Shown here piece after piece: positions 44,512 through 54,349 of a stretch of 59,289 nucleotides of DNA (positions are counted from its first letter, which is position 1; each line of letters starts with the position of its first letter). Source of the stretch: Clostridiales bacterium (GTDB lineage Bacteria; Actinomycetota; Coriobacteriia; Anaerosomatales; SLCP01); NCBI GenBank assembly GCA_018333995.1, contig JAGXSG010000008.1, forward strand, positions 1 to 59,289, read 5' to 3'. A program made the position numbers and the translations under genes. The notes under the pieces were generated by a model. It was not told the origin of the DNA. It searched no databases and was given only the letters and a program-made list of their open reading frames with translations.

Positions 44512-46344
44512 ATGGGCTATCGCGACGCAAGCGGATTCTCGGTGGCGAGTGTAACGCGTCTGGTTGTGACGACCGCACTGTTCGTGACCATGCTTCCTGC
44601 GGGGGCGTCGGCGAAGTCGCCGGATGTCGATAAGCAGGCGCTGGCAGGGAGGGTTTCTGCCGGGGTGCTCGCGCACAAGAGTGGACTCGCGACCGGCCTC
44701 GTCGCTCTCGGCCCGGACGAGATTCCTGGTGTCGCGCTCGGCGCGTCTCCGCAATCGGGGACACTCAACATCGATACCAACTGGGTCGACGTGTACTACG
44801 TCGATCTTACCGCAGGTCAAGTGTGGGCGGGCACGGTGACCGGCACGGCGGTAAGCGGCCAGGACGGCTACCTTGAGGGTTTCGCGCCGGGCGCGACAAC
44901 CGTGTATGACTATGGCGATTTCAATCCGGTGTGGGACACGAACAAGTATCGCCTCACCATTCATGCCGAGGTGACCGGCCGGTACTATATCGCGGTCTGG
45001 GGCGGCACGGGTTCGTACTCGCTTGCGTACACCATCGGTGCCGGTGCCGTCGACGACTTCATACCCGGTGTTGCTCTCGGCGCGTCTCCCGTTTCCGGTT
45101 CACTCACCTCGTCGGGCGACACGCGGGACGTCTACCGGATAGATCTCACCCCTGGTCAGCTCTTCTCGGTGGACCTTATTCACAGCGACACCGTGTTCTT
45201 CGATGCGCGCCTCTTCGGACCTGGCGTGACGCACACCGTCGGCAAGACTCCGATCGCCGAGGCGTGGGATTGGCCGATCTCATTCGATTTCTTAGTCCCG
45301 CCCGTAGGCGGCGGCACGTACTATCTCGTCGTCGAAACGTACGAAGGCGCAGGAGGCTACACGGTTCAGTGGAGTGTCAAGACGCCTCCGGCCCATCGGC
45401 TCGCGGGGTCGAGCCGGTTCGCGACATCGCTCGCGATCTGCCGGGCGACTTTTGTCGAATCTGATGTCGCGGTGCTCGCGACAGGCGCTGGTTTTCCCGA
45501 CGCGCTTGCCGCATCCGCGCTCGCAGGCGCGCTCGATGCTCCGCTGCTACTCGTGCGTGACGACATCGATTCTCAAGAGTACTGGGACCTCGTCTATGAG
45601 CTTTACCGGCTTGGCGTGACGAAGGTCTATCTGGCAGGTGGCACGTCCGTGATCTCGGCAGTCACGGAAGATGACCTCCGCAACGGGTGGGGCTTTACCG
45701 TCACGCGCCTTGGCGGCGCGAACCGCTATGAGACCGGGCGTGCGATCGCCGATGAGGTGGTCAGGGTGGTCGAGGCTCGCGGCGGCACGGTCAGCTCGGC
45801 GTTTGTCGTGCGCGGCGACGCGTTTGCCGACGCCCTTGCCGCGGGCCCTTACGCCTTTTCGCAAAAGATGCCGGTCTTGCTCACTCCCCCGGGAGCGCTT
45901 CATCCGCTCGCGGCACAGTTCATCGAGACCGAAGACGTGCTCGACATCACCGTCGTGGGAGGCACAAGCGCGGTGTCCGCAAGCGTAGCGAGCGCCGCCG
46001 ATGCGCTCAACGCGGGAGCGACGGGCGTCACGCGGGTAAGCGGCGACAACCGCTTCGAGACGGCGGCCAACCTTGCTCAGTTCGCTGTCTCCCAACGCGC
46101 GTGGGCGACGTGGGAGTACGTGGGCGTGGCGACGGGCCGCAACTTCCCTGACGCGCTTTCCGGGTCCGCCGCCGCGGGCCGCCGCGGAGGCGTCCTCCTG
46201 CTTACAGCGCCTGATGCGCTCTCGGCGCCCGCGAGCCAGGCGCTCAGCACCAACGCGAGCGCGGTACGGACCGCTCTAGTCTTTGGCGGCACGGGGGCCG
46301 TGTCAGGTTCAGTATGTGACCAGGTCAGATCGGTGCTACGGTAG
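44512..46344 (+). CDS. Secreted protein with two PPC-like domains and three CWBR2 repeats
   Basis: 610 residues from ATG 44512 (GAGGAG SD); an upstream frame to 44431 lacks secretion features. Signal peptide VTRLVVTTALFVTMLPAGASA. Two beta-rich units open with IPGVALGASPQSG and IPGVALGASPVSG and resemble bacterial pre-peptidase C-terminal domains. The last ~320 residues hold three CWBR2 repeats: GSSRFATSLAIC, GANRYETGRAIA, GDNRFETAANLA with the GFPDALAASALAGALDAPLL-type core. Likely a wall-attached surface protein. It shares this anchor with the protease at 3086. Confidence 0.9.
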   Translation: MGYRDASGFSVASVTRLVVTTALFVTMLPAGASAKSPDVDKQALAGRVSAGVLAHKSGLATGLVALGPDEIPGVALGASPQSGTLNIDTNWVDVYYVDLTAGQVWAGTVTGTAVSGQDGYLEGFAPGATTVYDYGDFNPVWDTNKYRLTIHAEVTGRYYIAVWGGTGSYSLAYTIGAGAVDDFIPGVALGASPVSGSLTSSGDTRDVYRIDLTPGQLFSVDLIHSDTVFFDARLFGPGVTHTVGKTPIAEAWDWPISFDFLVPPVGGGTYYLVVETYEGAGGYTVQWSVKTPPAHRLAGSSRFATSLAICRATFVESDVAVLATGAGFPDALAASALAGALDAPLLLVRDDIDSQEYWDLVYELYRLGVTKVYLAGGTSVISAVTEDDLRNGWGFTVTRLGGANRYETGRAIADEVVRVVEARGGTVSSAFVVRGDAFADALAAGPYAFSQKMPVLLTPPGALHPLAAQFIETEDVLDITVVGGTSAVSASVASAADALNAGATGVTRVSGDNRFETAANLAQFAVSQRAWATWEYVGVATGRNFPDALSGSAAAGRRGGVLLLTAPDALSAPASQALSTNASAVRTALVFGGTGAVSGSVCDQVRSVLR

Positions 46345-46503
46345 GTAGAGCTTCCCCGCACAGGGCACTCCTTCTGGCGGCGGCTTGAAGGACGTGTAAG
46401 GTTGCTGGAGTACGCTCGTGCTAAACTTACAGGTCGAGGTGAAACGTTCCGATGACGGCACGGGGCCACTTCGTCCGAGAGATCGACACTGAACCGGGTG
46501 AGA

Positions 46504-47583
46504 ATGACCGGACTCCGAGAAATCAAATGGGCAACGTTCGTCACGGCAGTGCTCCTCGTGACGGTTGTTTTTGTTGCGCCTTCCTCCGCCGCCGCCGATG
46601 CGCAACGAGTTGAGCAGCTCCGCAGCGAACTCAACAAGATAAACGACGAGTTCAAGAAGGCCGGCGCCGCGTACGATAACGCCTTTTGGGCGCTCGACGA
46701 GACAGAGAAGGCAATCGAGGAAGCCACTGGCAGGATCGCGGCGAACGAGGCTGAACTTGCCAATGCTCAGGACGTGCTGCAGAACCGTATCGCCGCGTGG
46801 TACCGCGCCGACGATCTCGGAGGTATCGAATTCGTGCTCGGCGCACGCGACTTCAGTGATCTACTGAATCGCTTCGATTATGTGAGCCGTATCGCGCATG
46901 ACGACGCGACAGCGATTCAGCGTGTTGAGGAGCTTCTCGCACAGCTACGTGTTGATCGCGAGCGCCTCGAGACCGAGCAGGCCAAACGATCCGAAAGAGC
47001 CGAGAAGTTCAAGGGCGAACGTGATGCTTTGCAGCGGCGCCTGCAGGACAAACGGGCCGAGTACGATCGTCTCCAGGCCGAGATGCGCGAAGAGGCGCGG
47101 AAGGCTGAAGCGGCCCGCCAGAGGGCTGCGGCGAGCGTGTCCCGTCCGCTACCAGTGCGCGGCATCACGGGAGTGCCAGGTCCCAACGGAATGGTCTTCC
47201 CGGTGGCTGGCCCCAACTACTACAGCGACACGTGGGGCGCCTCGCGCGACGGCGGACGTCGCCGGCACAAGGGGACCGACATCATGGCGGCGACGGGTGT
47301 ACCGGTTGTGGCGACATTGTCAGGAACCCTGAGCAGGGGTGACGGGTCGAAGAGCGGACTGTACCTGCGGCTACGGGCCGATAACGGTTGGACGTTTTAC
47401 TACATGCATCTCGACAGCATCATCATTAGTTCGGGCCGTGTCAGCGCCGGGCAGACTATCGGGACCGTAGGCTACAGCGGCAACGCGAGCGCGAGCGCTC
47501 CGCACCTGCACTTTGAGATCCACCTGCCTGGGCGCGGCGCGGTCAATCCGTACCCGTATTTGCGTCAGATGCAGGGACGGTAG
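46504..47583 (+). CDS. Coiled-coil M23 peptidase (EnvC/NlpD-like)
   Basis: About 359 residues; ATG 46504 is preferred over GTG 46498 because of the GGTGAG upstream. Signal peptide (WATFVTAVLLVTVVFVAPSSA) then a long coiled coil (~35-205). LytM domain: HKGTDIMAATGVPVVA, YYMHLDS, HLHFEIH. The zinc ligands (HxxxD and HxH) are all kept, so it may be an active peptidoglycan endopeptidase rather than an inactive activator. Confidence 0.92.
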   Translation: MTGLREIKWATFVTAVLLVTVVFVAPSSAAADAQRVEQLRSELNKINDEFKKAGAAYDNAFWALDETEKAIEEATGRIAANEAELANAQDVLQNRIAAWYRADDLGGIEFVLGARDFSDLLNRFDYVSRIAHDDATAIQRVEELLAQLRVDRERLETEQAKRSERAEKFKGERDALQRRLQDKRAEYDRLQAEMREEARKAEAARQRAAASVSRPLPVRGITGVPGPNGMVFPVAGPNYYSDTWGASRDGGRRRHKGTDIMAATGVPVVATLSGTLSRGDGSKSGLYLRLRADNGWTFYYMHLDSIIISSGRVSAGQTIGTVGYSGNASASAPHLHFEIHLPGRGAVNPYPYLRQMQGR

Positions 47584-47608
47584 AGCACCACGGCGGTCAG
47601 CGGTTCGC

Positions 47609-47637
47609 TTGACCGTCCAGGTGGCCCTCGGTAGTAT
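47609..47637 (+). promoter_or_regulatory. tRNA-Phe promoter
   Basis: TTGACC (47609-47614) and TAGTAT (47632-47637) with 17-nt spacing, 16 nt before the tRNA. Confidence 0.6.
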
Positions 47638-47653
47638 ATTTCAGCACGCTTCC

Positions 47654-47729
<76 letters not shown>

Positions 47730-47739
47730 GCGATCTTTC

Positions 47740-47765
47740 GCGAAGCCGCCTTATGGCGGCTTCGC
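47740..47765 (+). terminator. Terminator after tRNA-Phe
   Basis: 11-bp perfect stem (47740-47750 with 47755-47765) closed by TTAT. Confidence 0.85.
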
Positions 47766-47939
47766 CGTCTATCGGGCGGTGTTTAGCGTGCCGCCTATCG
47801 GAAATATTTAATCATTTGTCTGTGAGTGACGAAGCATCGACTACGCCCAGCCGGGTATCGACGGCGCCACTGTACATGAAGGGTATCGCGGATATTGCCT
47901 CGGTTTTTGTGCCAACATATCTGCGAGAGGGATGGAATC

Positions 47940-50258
47940 GTGACGAGGCATCACCCCTACCGCAATCAACAAACGCCGCGCCGCCACGTGGTGATTCTTG
48001 CTTTGTTCTCGTTCGTCGTGCTGCTCACGTTGCTCGGCGGCTTGTTGTTCTACCAGGATCAGGCGCGCACATATCGCGCTGAGGCTTCGCGCGTGCTTGA
48101 GTCGGTAGCGGAGCTGAAGGCCGCCCAGCTCGATCAGTGGCGCGCTGAGCGCCTCGCCGACGCATCGCTTCTCGCGGCTGACCCGCAGTTCGTCACGGCC
48201 GTCGGCAAGTACCTCGCCAGCCCCGAGCCTTCCCTCGCCGCCGCCGTTCGAGAGCGGCTCGATCTGCATCGCAGGGACGGATCGTTCGATACAGTTACGC
48301 TTCTCGGTTCGGATCTGGAGGCGCTGATCAGCACCGACGACCGAATCGACGCGGTCCATGACATGGCGGCAGTGGCGGCGGGCAGCGCGGAGCGGACCGG
48401 TTCATCCGTGATGACCGATTTCCATCGCGAGAATCCGCAAGGTGAACCGGAGATGCACGTGGTTCAGGCGGTGCGTTCGGAATCCGGGATGCAGGGGACC
48501 GTTGTCGCGTATATCGTGATGACTTCTCGCACGCGCACTCATCTCGATGGAATCCTCGGCGAGTGGGACACACACTGGGCGAGCGCCGAGACACAGCTGG
48601 CGATGCAGGATGGCGACGAGATGGTTATCTTGCACGATCTTCGGTTCGACCCCGATGCTGCGCTCAACCTGCGTATCCCGCTAGAGCGGAAAAACTCACC
48701 GGCGGTCCAGGCGCTCGCTGATCCCAACGGAGTCTTCGAGGGTGTCGACTATCGGGGTGAGCGGGTGCTTGCAGCGGCTCGGCCGGTAGAAGGCACCGAC
48801 TGGCGCCTCATCGTCAAGATGGACATCGAAGAGGCGTACGCCCGTCTCAACGACCGGCTCTTGTTGATCGTGGTGGTGACGAGCTTTCTCGCGATAAGCT
48901 CCGCGGGTACCGCCGCGCTGCTATGGCGGCACTGGAGCGCGCGCATGTACAAAGGGCGCTACGAGGCCGAACGGGACCGTGCATGGCTCCGTGAGGTGAT
49001 TGCTCGCAGCGTGAATGAGATATACGTGTTTCGTCCGGATGACCTCCGGTTCACCTTTGTCAACGACGGTGCTGTCGAGAACCTCGGATACACGCGCGAT
49101 GAGCTACTGTCGATGACACACGCAGACCTCATCGTGTGGGATGCCGAGGATCCGTCCAGCAGTACGGTGATTGGCCGGGACGTGATCAGCGGGCGAGACA
49201 CGATCGTGCTCGAGGCTGAACACCGGCGCAAGGACGGCACGACGTATCCCGTCGAGACACATCTCCAGCTAGTCGACTCGGAGGGAATTCGGTCGTACCT
49301 AGCAATCGCGATCGACATCACCGAGCGCAAGGCGGCTGAGAGAGAGCTGGAGCTGTATAGGGCGCACCTTGAAGAGGTGATCGAGGTGCGCACACGGGAA
49401 CTTGCGGCCGTAAATGAAGAGCTCGACGCGATGAACGAGGAGCTAGCGGCGTCAAACGAGGAGCTCTCGGCAACAAACGACGAGCTCAAAGTCGCGCTGC
49501 GGTCGCTCAGTGTGCTCAACCGTGAACTGGCGTCGGCCAACAGCGGTCTTGAGGAGGCGACTCAGGCGAAAAGCCGTTTCCTGGCTAACATGAGTCATGA
49601 GCTTCGAACACCGTTGAACTCCGTCATCGGGTTCTCGGGCTTGATGCTGCAGGGCATGGCCGGAGAACTGAGTGCCGAGCAGCACACCCAGATCGGGATG
49701 ATCAACAAGGCCGGCCGTCACTTGCTTGCGCTCATCAATGACGTCCTCGACCTGTCCAAGGTGGAGGCTGGAAAAGAATATGTCCATGCCGGGGAGATCG
49801 ATCCAGGTGCGCTCGTGACTGAGATCATCGAACTCCTCAGGCCACAGGTCGAGGGGCGCAATCTAGACCTGGAGCTCCATCTGGACGCTACGCTTCCCGC
49901 GTTCTTCTCGGATCTCGGCAAGGTGCGTCAGGTTCTGCTCAATCTCATAGGAAACGCGGTGAAGTTCACCGAGATCGGCCGTATCGATGTGCGGGTCGAG
50001 CACAGGGGCGCGATGCTCGCGTTCATCATCACGGACACGGGGCCGGGCATCAAGTTAGGAGACCTGCCGCGCGTGTTCGATGCGTTCTCGCAGGTGGAGC
50101 ATCCAGACGGACGGAAACCGCAGGGAACAGGCCTTGGGCTCAAGATCTCGCGCGAGTACGCTCATCTGCTCGGCGGGGAGCTTACCGTACAGAGCGAAGT
50201 GGGGCGCGGATCTACGTTCACGTTCGTGGTTCCAGTCGAGCCGCCGGTTGCGGGGTAG
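47940..50258 (+). CDS. Membrane sensor histidine kinase with Cache-like and PAS domains
   Basis: 772 residues from GTG 47940 (GAGAGGGATGG SD). TM1 ~16-38, an extracellular ~260-residue region (Cache-like: DLEALISTDDRIDAVHDMA, DYRGERVLAAARPVEGTDW), TM2 ~300-322. PAS-type sensor (IYVFRPDDLRFTFVNDGAVE, YTRDELLSMTHADLI), a coiled coil of NEEL heptads, HisKA box FLANMSHELRTPLNSVIGFS with phospho-His, HATPase LLNLIGNAVKFTEIG, DTGPGIKLGDLPRVFDAF and GTGLGLKISREYA. No receiver or output domain and no adjacent regulator, so an orphan. Confidence 0.93.
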   Translation: MTRHHPYRNQQTPRRHVVILALFSFVVLLTLLGGLLFYQDQARTYRAEASRVLESVAELKAAQLDQWRAERLADASLLAADPQFVTAVGKYLASPEPSLAAAVRERLDLHRRDGSFDTVTLLGSDLEALISTDDRIDAVHDMAAVAAGSAERTGSSVMTDFHRENPQGEPEMHVVQAVRSESGMQGTVVAYIVMTSRTRTHLDGILGEWDTHWASAETQLAMQDGDEMVILHDLRFDPDAALNLRIPLERKNSPAVQALADPNGVFEGVDYRGERVLAAARPVEGTDWRLIVKMDIEEAYARLNDRLLLIVVVTSFLAISSAGTAALLWRHWSARMYKGRYEAERDRAWLREVIARSVNEIYVFRPDDLRFTFVNDGAVENLGYTRDELLSMTHADLIVWDAEDPSSSTVIGRDVISGRDTIVLEAEHRRKDGTTYPVETHLQLVDSEGIRSYLAIAIDITERKAAERELELYRAHLEEVIEVRTRELAAVNEELDAMNEELAASNEELSATNDELKVALRSLSVLNRELASANSGLEEATQAKSRFLANMSHELRTPLNSVIGFSGLMLQGMAGELSAEQHTQIGMINKAGRHLLALINDVLDLSKVEAGKEYVHAGEIDPGALVTEIIELLRPQVEGRNLDLELHLDATLPAFFSDLGKVRQVLLNLIGNAVKFTEIGRIDVRVEHRGAMLAFIITDTGPGIKLGDLPRVFDAFSQVEHPDGRKPQGTGLGLKISREYAHLLGGELTVQSEVGRGSTFTFVVPVEPPVAG

Positions 50259-50261
50259 ATG

Positions 50262-51740
50262 TCACAGGTACTGCCAGACATCGTCGATACCCGCGTCCGA
50301 AGCCGGGACGCAATCGACGATCGATCGCGCGAATCCTCCTGTTTCCGGATCCACGAGCCGCAAGTCGAGCACCTCAGGTTCTTCGCTCCAACGTCCCGCC
50401 GGGTCTGCGAGTACCTTCACTCGCGGGTGTAGCAGATCATCGGTGTTGACGCGGAATACGACTGCGACGGAGTCGTCGTCGAGTTGCACCACCGCGCCCA
50501 TCGGATAGATGCCGAGCATCGCGACGAGGGACTTGGTGAGCGCGGCGTCGTATGCTTTGCCACGACCCTGCATGAGCACCGCCAGTGCCTTATCGGGACG
50601 AATCTCGCGACGGAACGGCCGACGCGTGGTCATGGCGTCATAGGCGTCGCACAAAGCGACGATCTTCGAGAACAGGTGTTGTTCCTGGCCATTCTGGGGC
50701 GCGGGATACCCCTGGAGGTCGTGGCGCTGGTGGTGCTCGTATGCGACGACCATCGGCATCTCGTCAACAAGTTGAATCCGCTTGAGCAGGTCGGCGCCTT
50801 CGGAGGTGTGGCTCTTCACTACGTGCCACTCGTCCGTCGTGAGAGGGCCTTGCTTGTTCAAGATGTCCTCAGGTATGCGCACCTTGCCGAGATCGTACAG
50901 GAGCGCTGAGAGGCCGAGTGAGCGCAGCGAAGTGCTATCGAGGCCCAGTGAGGCGCCGAGAGAGAGCGAGAGGATGCATACGTTGATCGAGTGGTTGAGC
51001 GTGTAGTCGTCATGTCCTTTGATCGCTGTGAGACCGAGCACCGCCGCTGGATCGCGGAATAGCTTGTCGAGCATCGAGCTGACGAGGTGCTGCAGCGGCT
51101 CTACGCCGAAGACCTTCCCGAGCTTGGTCTGAGTCTCGACATCACGCATCGTTTCGACGCCGACGTCATACGTCTGCCGAGCCGCGATCTTGTTCTCTCG
51201 TGATCGCTCATGGCCGGCGTCTTCGAGCATGGTCGTCTTCGCCACCTCCACACCGCTGATCCCGCGACGCTCGAATAACCGTTGGACCGCTTCAAGGTCG
51301 GCCACCGAGTCGTCCGCGAGCGCGTCGATGAGCGCGGTCGCGTCTCGCAGCGCAAACGTCGACACGAAGGTCACGGCTGAGATGCCGCACGCGAGGAGCT
51401 CTGTGATCGTCTTGCGGTACGTCACGCTCTCCTCGGGAAACACCTGGTTCTCGACGAACAGAGTGTGCTTGTGGATGTTGATGGTGATGCTGTCAAAGCC
51501 GGCGACTCTAAGCGCCTGGACCGCGCCAACGAGCTCGGAGAGTGATCGGCTTACGAGCGGGTGGGTGGTCGGATAGAGCCCTGCGTTCGTGTGTGACACG
51601 GCGAGCGCGCGCACGAGCTCTTTGGCTTTTGCGAGAAGCGCGGGTTCCGCGAAGGGGGCCCGGGCGGCGGATGCGATCTCGTTCGCCATCTCGGAGGCGC
51701 TCTGGAGCTTGCCGTCCCCGGTGTCTGTAGCGTCACTCAT
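50262..51740 (-). CDS. Degenerate HD-GYP-domain protein
   Basis: 492 residues from ATG 51740, overlapping the HEAT gene by 8 bp; a longer frame to 52142 is antisense noise. The N-terminal ~160 residues are a novel-looking module (SITINIHKHTLFVENQVFPE). The HD-GYP region (~230-400) reads NHSINVCILSL, then YDLGKVRIPEDIL, where HD is YD, and YEHHQRHDLQGYPAP, where HHExxDGxGYP loses Glu and Gly. The remainder KIVALCDAYDAMTTRRPFR is intact. Phosphodiesterase activity on c-di-GMP is doubtful; a binding or scaffolding role is likelier. Confidence 0.87.
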   Translation of the reverse strand: MSDATDTGDGKLQSASEMANEIASAARAPFAEPALLAKAKELVRALAVSHTNAGLYPTTHPLVSRSLSELVGAVQALRVAGFDSITINIHKHTLFVENQVFPEESVTYRKTITELLACGISAVTFVSTFALRDATALIDALADDSVADLEAVQRLFERRGISGVEVAKTTMLEDAGHERSRENKIAARQTYDVGVETMRDVETQTKLGKVFGVEPLQHLVSSMLDKLFRDPAAVLGLTAIKGHDDYTLNHSINVCILSLSLGASLGLDSTSLRSLGLSALLYDLGKVRIPEDILNKQGPLTTDEWHVVKSHTSEGADLLKRIQLVDEMPMVVAYEHHQRHDLQGYPAPQNGQEQHLFSKIVALCDAYDAMTTRRPFRREIRPDKALAVLMQGRGKAYDAALTKSLVAMLGIYPMGAVVQLDDDSVAVVFRVNTDDLLHPRVKVLADPAGRWSEEPEVLDLRLVDPETGGFARSIVDCVPASDAGIDDVWQYL

Positions 51741-53643
51741 CGGTAATCGACCCCATTTCCTGCGTTGTTGCGGACAGGCGTTCGACTGCGTGCGTTGCGA
51801 GGAATCGCAACTCCTTGCTTTTGCGTCCGAGTATGAATCGTCTGCGGGACCAGCGCTTGAGGATCGGCAAGGCGTCGGTCGAGCCGAGCGATTCCAAGCA
51901 CTTGATGACCTCTTTCTTGAGCTCATGGTTCCGCTCGAAGATGTTGATGTCTTCGAGGATGCGGATGAGTGCGGGCAGCGCTTCGACGGCGTGCGTGCGC
52001 CCCACTTCACGAATCGCCCAGCGCCTGGTTTCCGGGTCCCAGTGTCCGAGAGAACGCGCGAGTGCCCGGCGCGCGTCCGGCGCCAGATTGCTCGCGAGGG
52101 CCGAGACCGCCGTCCGGCGCACCGCGACATCGAGGTGCTCAAGTGCGCTCGATACCACCGTCACGACCTGAGGGCTGTTCAACAGCGTCAGGGCTGAGAG
52201 GATCCCGATCGCGGTCGGCGAATCGTCGGACCGGAGCCGGCGTGCGGCTACGGAAAGGACAGGTTCCTCCATTCGCCGCAACACCGGTCGCAACAGCGAG
52301 CGGGAACGCTCATCAGCGCGCGCGAAGTGTACGAGCAGGACACCGGCTCCGGTTGTGCCGGCGGCGGACAGCAGCTCGCCCGCGATGGCGGCGTCGGCGT
52401 CGTCGTCGACAGCGGCGCATACTGTCGCGAGCAGCTCGGCGTCATCGAGCCCGGAGCGGGCGAGCGCCGCAGCGTCCGCAAGCGCGGGGTCATGTGCGAC
52501 TTCGTCGAGTAGCCGGAGCGCTTCGCGGACGGTAGTAAGCGACCCGGCGCGCGCGGCGGGCGGCAAGGCCACACCCACGGCGCGTACGCCCTCAATCTCG
52601 CGCCTCGACCGCAGGACAGCCACTGTGGCGCTCAGCCCGCGACCGGCCCGGGTCGCGGAGGCCTCCGCTATCAGGCGCTGGACGTGATCTTCGTCTCCGG
52701 TAACGCACGCCTCGCGGGCGATGCGCTCCGGCTCGATGACTGAGGGCACGCCACACTCGGCATCAGTTCGAGGAGATGGTGCGAGTAAGGCCATGAGCTC
52801 GCGCATGACCTCAGGAGGCAGGTCGATTCGCGAGGCGAGCAGTTCGGGCGTCGCGCCCATGGACCCCGACGCGAGTTTGAGCAGTCGTGCGAGCGCGGAA
52901 GGGTTCATGCGCGCGATGACGTCGAGCATCCCGGTCATCGGCGCCCCGCCGCTTCCGGGGTGAAGCGCCGCAAGAAGCAACTCGGTTCGCTCGGTGTCGT
53001 CGAGCCGCATCAGCGCCTGCGTCATGCGCTTGACGGCGAGTTCGCGCGTGGCGTGCTCGAGCGCGCTCACCGCTTGCGCGGCTTCGTCGACGGTGGCGTC
53101 CCCTCGTGCGGCTGCCTCGGCCCAACGCCTCGCCGCGCCCAGGGACTCCCGGGCGACTTCGTCGAGTGGCGCGTTGGTCAGGTCAATTCCAGGCAGCCCT
53201 TCTTCGGTCGACACTCTCAGGCTCACTTCGACCACCGCCACGCGGGCAGCGCCGCGCGCGGTCAGCACGGCGCGCGGCCCGCCTTCTTGGCGCACCCACG
53301 CGGGATCCGCCGAGATGAGCGCGACGAGGGCGGCCGCTTCGTCGCGCGTCATGCCAGGAGCGATGATGAGCTGCCCGACCTGGAGCGCATGCAAACTCTC
53401 CGCGACGGTGACGGATTGCGAGTGCGTCTCGGCAATAGGCGTATCGCCAATACGGAATGCGTGTGGATCGACAATGAGGCGCACATTGGCGCCACCAGCA
53501 GTCGCGCGCTGACCTGCCTCGAGCAGGCGGTCGAGCGCTTGTCCGGGCAGGTCGCTGGAGGGTGGATAGAGGCGTGCCGCGTTGACCGCGGCGGCGAGTG
53601 CGCGGGCCATCTCTTCTGCCGGTGGGCGTTCTTTGTCGGTCAC
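51733..53643 (-). CDS. HEAT-repeat protein paired with the HD-GYP protein
   Basis: 636 residues, GTG/ATG-type start at 53643. The N-terminal ~110 residues (VRLIVDPHAFRIGDTPIAET, SQSVTVAESLHALQVGQLII, MTRDEAAALVALISAD) resemble the start of the HD-GYP partner. The rest is helical. The C-terminal ~170 residues carry HEAT/PBS-lyase-like repeats (AVRRTAVSALASNLAPDARR, ETRRWAIREVGRTHAVEALP). Such proteins build scaffolds. It is translationally coupled to the HD-GYP gene. Confidence 0.8.
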   Translation of the reverse strand: MTDKERPPAEEMARALAAAVNAARLYPPSSDLPGQALDRLLEAGQRATAGGANVRLIVDPHAFRIGDTPIAETHSQSVTVAESLHALQVGQLIIAPGMTRDEAAALVALISADPAWVRQEGGPRAVLTARGAARVAVVEVSLRVSTEEGLPGIDLTNAPLDEVARESLGAARRWAEAAARGDATVDEAAQAVSALEHATRELAVKRMTQALMRLDDTERTELLLAALHPGSGGAPMTGMLDVIARMNPSALARLLKLASGSMGATPELLASRIDLPPEVMRELMALLAPSPRTDAECGVPSVIEPERIAREACVTGDEDHVQRLIAEASATRAGRGLSATVAVLRSRREIEGVRAVGVALPPAARAGSLTTVREALRLLDEVAHDPALADAAALARSGLDDAELLATVCAAVDDDADAAIAGELLSAAGTTGAGVLLVHFARADERSRSLLRPVLRRMEEPVLSVAARRLRSDDSPTAIGILSALTLLNSPQVVTVVSSALEHLDVAVRRTAVSALASNLAPDARRALARSLGHWDPETRRWAIREVGRTHAVEALPALIRILEDINIFERNHELKKEVIKCLESLGSTDALPILKRWSRRRFILGRKSKELRFLATHAVERLSATTQEMGSITDE

Positions 53644-53779
53644 GCCGGCTCCGTCCGATGTTGAGTCCTCACACGAATGCTACCCTTACTGTATCGGCAG
53701 ATGCACGCGACCCGCGGACGGGCGTGTCCGCACGATGCCGATACTCCGCGTAGCGCACGCATGGCCGCAGGAGGACCGG

Positions 53780-54274
53780 GTGGGCCTACGTTCCGACTCA
53801 TATTACCGCCAGATCGCTGCTGAAGCCCTTCAGCGGGCGGAGATCGATGAGCCGCCGGTGCCGCTCGAGGAGATCGTCCACAGCGTAGGCATCCCCCTGC
53901 GCACGGCCACTCTGCCGGCGTTTTTCTCGGGGGCCATAGTCCACGAAGACGGTCTGCCGGTCATCCTGCTCAATACGGCGCGTCCGGAGGGGCATCGCCG
54001 CAGCACGCTCGCGCACCTGCTCGGGCACGTGCTGATCGTGCTGGCTGACCCGCATGCGAGATACCCGCGCAACCTGCAGGCCGAGCATGCGGAAGCCGAC
54101 CTCGTGGCCGAGGAACTCGTACTTCCCGAGTACTTGGTACGCGACCAAGCGTTCAAGTGGTTCAACGACTACCGTTACCTTGCACGTCTGTTCGGCGTGA
54201 CCGAAGGCGCGATGATGGAGCGCATGCGCTCGTTGGGCATCATCAAACGGCAAGGCATCATGTGGGACTACTGA
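53780..54274 (+). CDS. ImmA/IrrE-like protein with altered HExxH motif
   Basis: 164 residues from GTG 53780, with AGGAGG five nt upstream. Family pattern: PPVPLEEIVHSVGIPLR, GAIVHEDGLPVILLNTAR, LAHLLGHVLI where HExxH should be, and AEADLVAEELVLPEYLV for the third ligand. The catalytic Glu is Leu, so it may be an inactive binding protein. C-terminal FGVTEGAMMERMRSLGI looks like the usual helix for dimer/DNA contacts. Upstream in-frame codons lie over the promoter region and are less likely. Confidence 0.8.
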   Translation: MGLRSDSYYRQIAAEALQRAEIDEPPVPLEEIVHSVGIPLRTATLPAFFSGAIVHEDGLPVILLNTARPEGHRRSTLAHLLGHVLIVLADPHARYPRNLQAEHAEADLVAEELVLPEYLVRDQAFKWFNDYRYLARLFGVTEGAMMERMRSLGIIKRQGIMWDY

Positions 54275-54349
54275 TATCATCGGTGAGGTGCGGCACCGGA
54301 GACTGCGCGTGCCGCCGTCACGTTCAACGCCGAGGAGGTCTCAAAGTTC

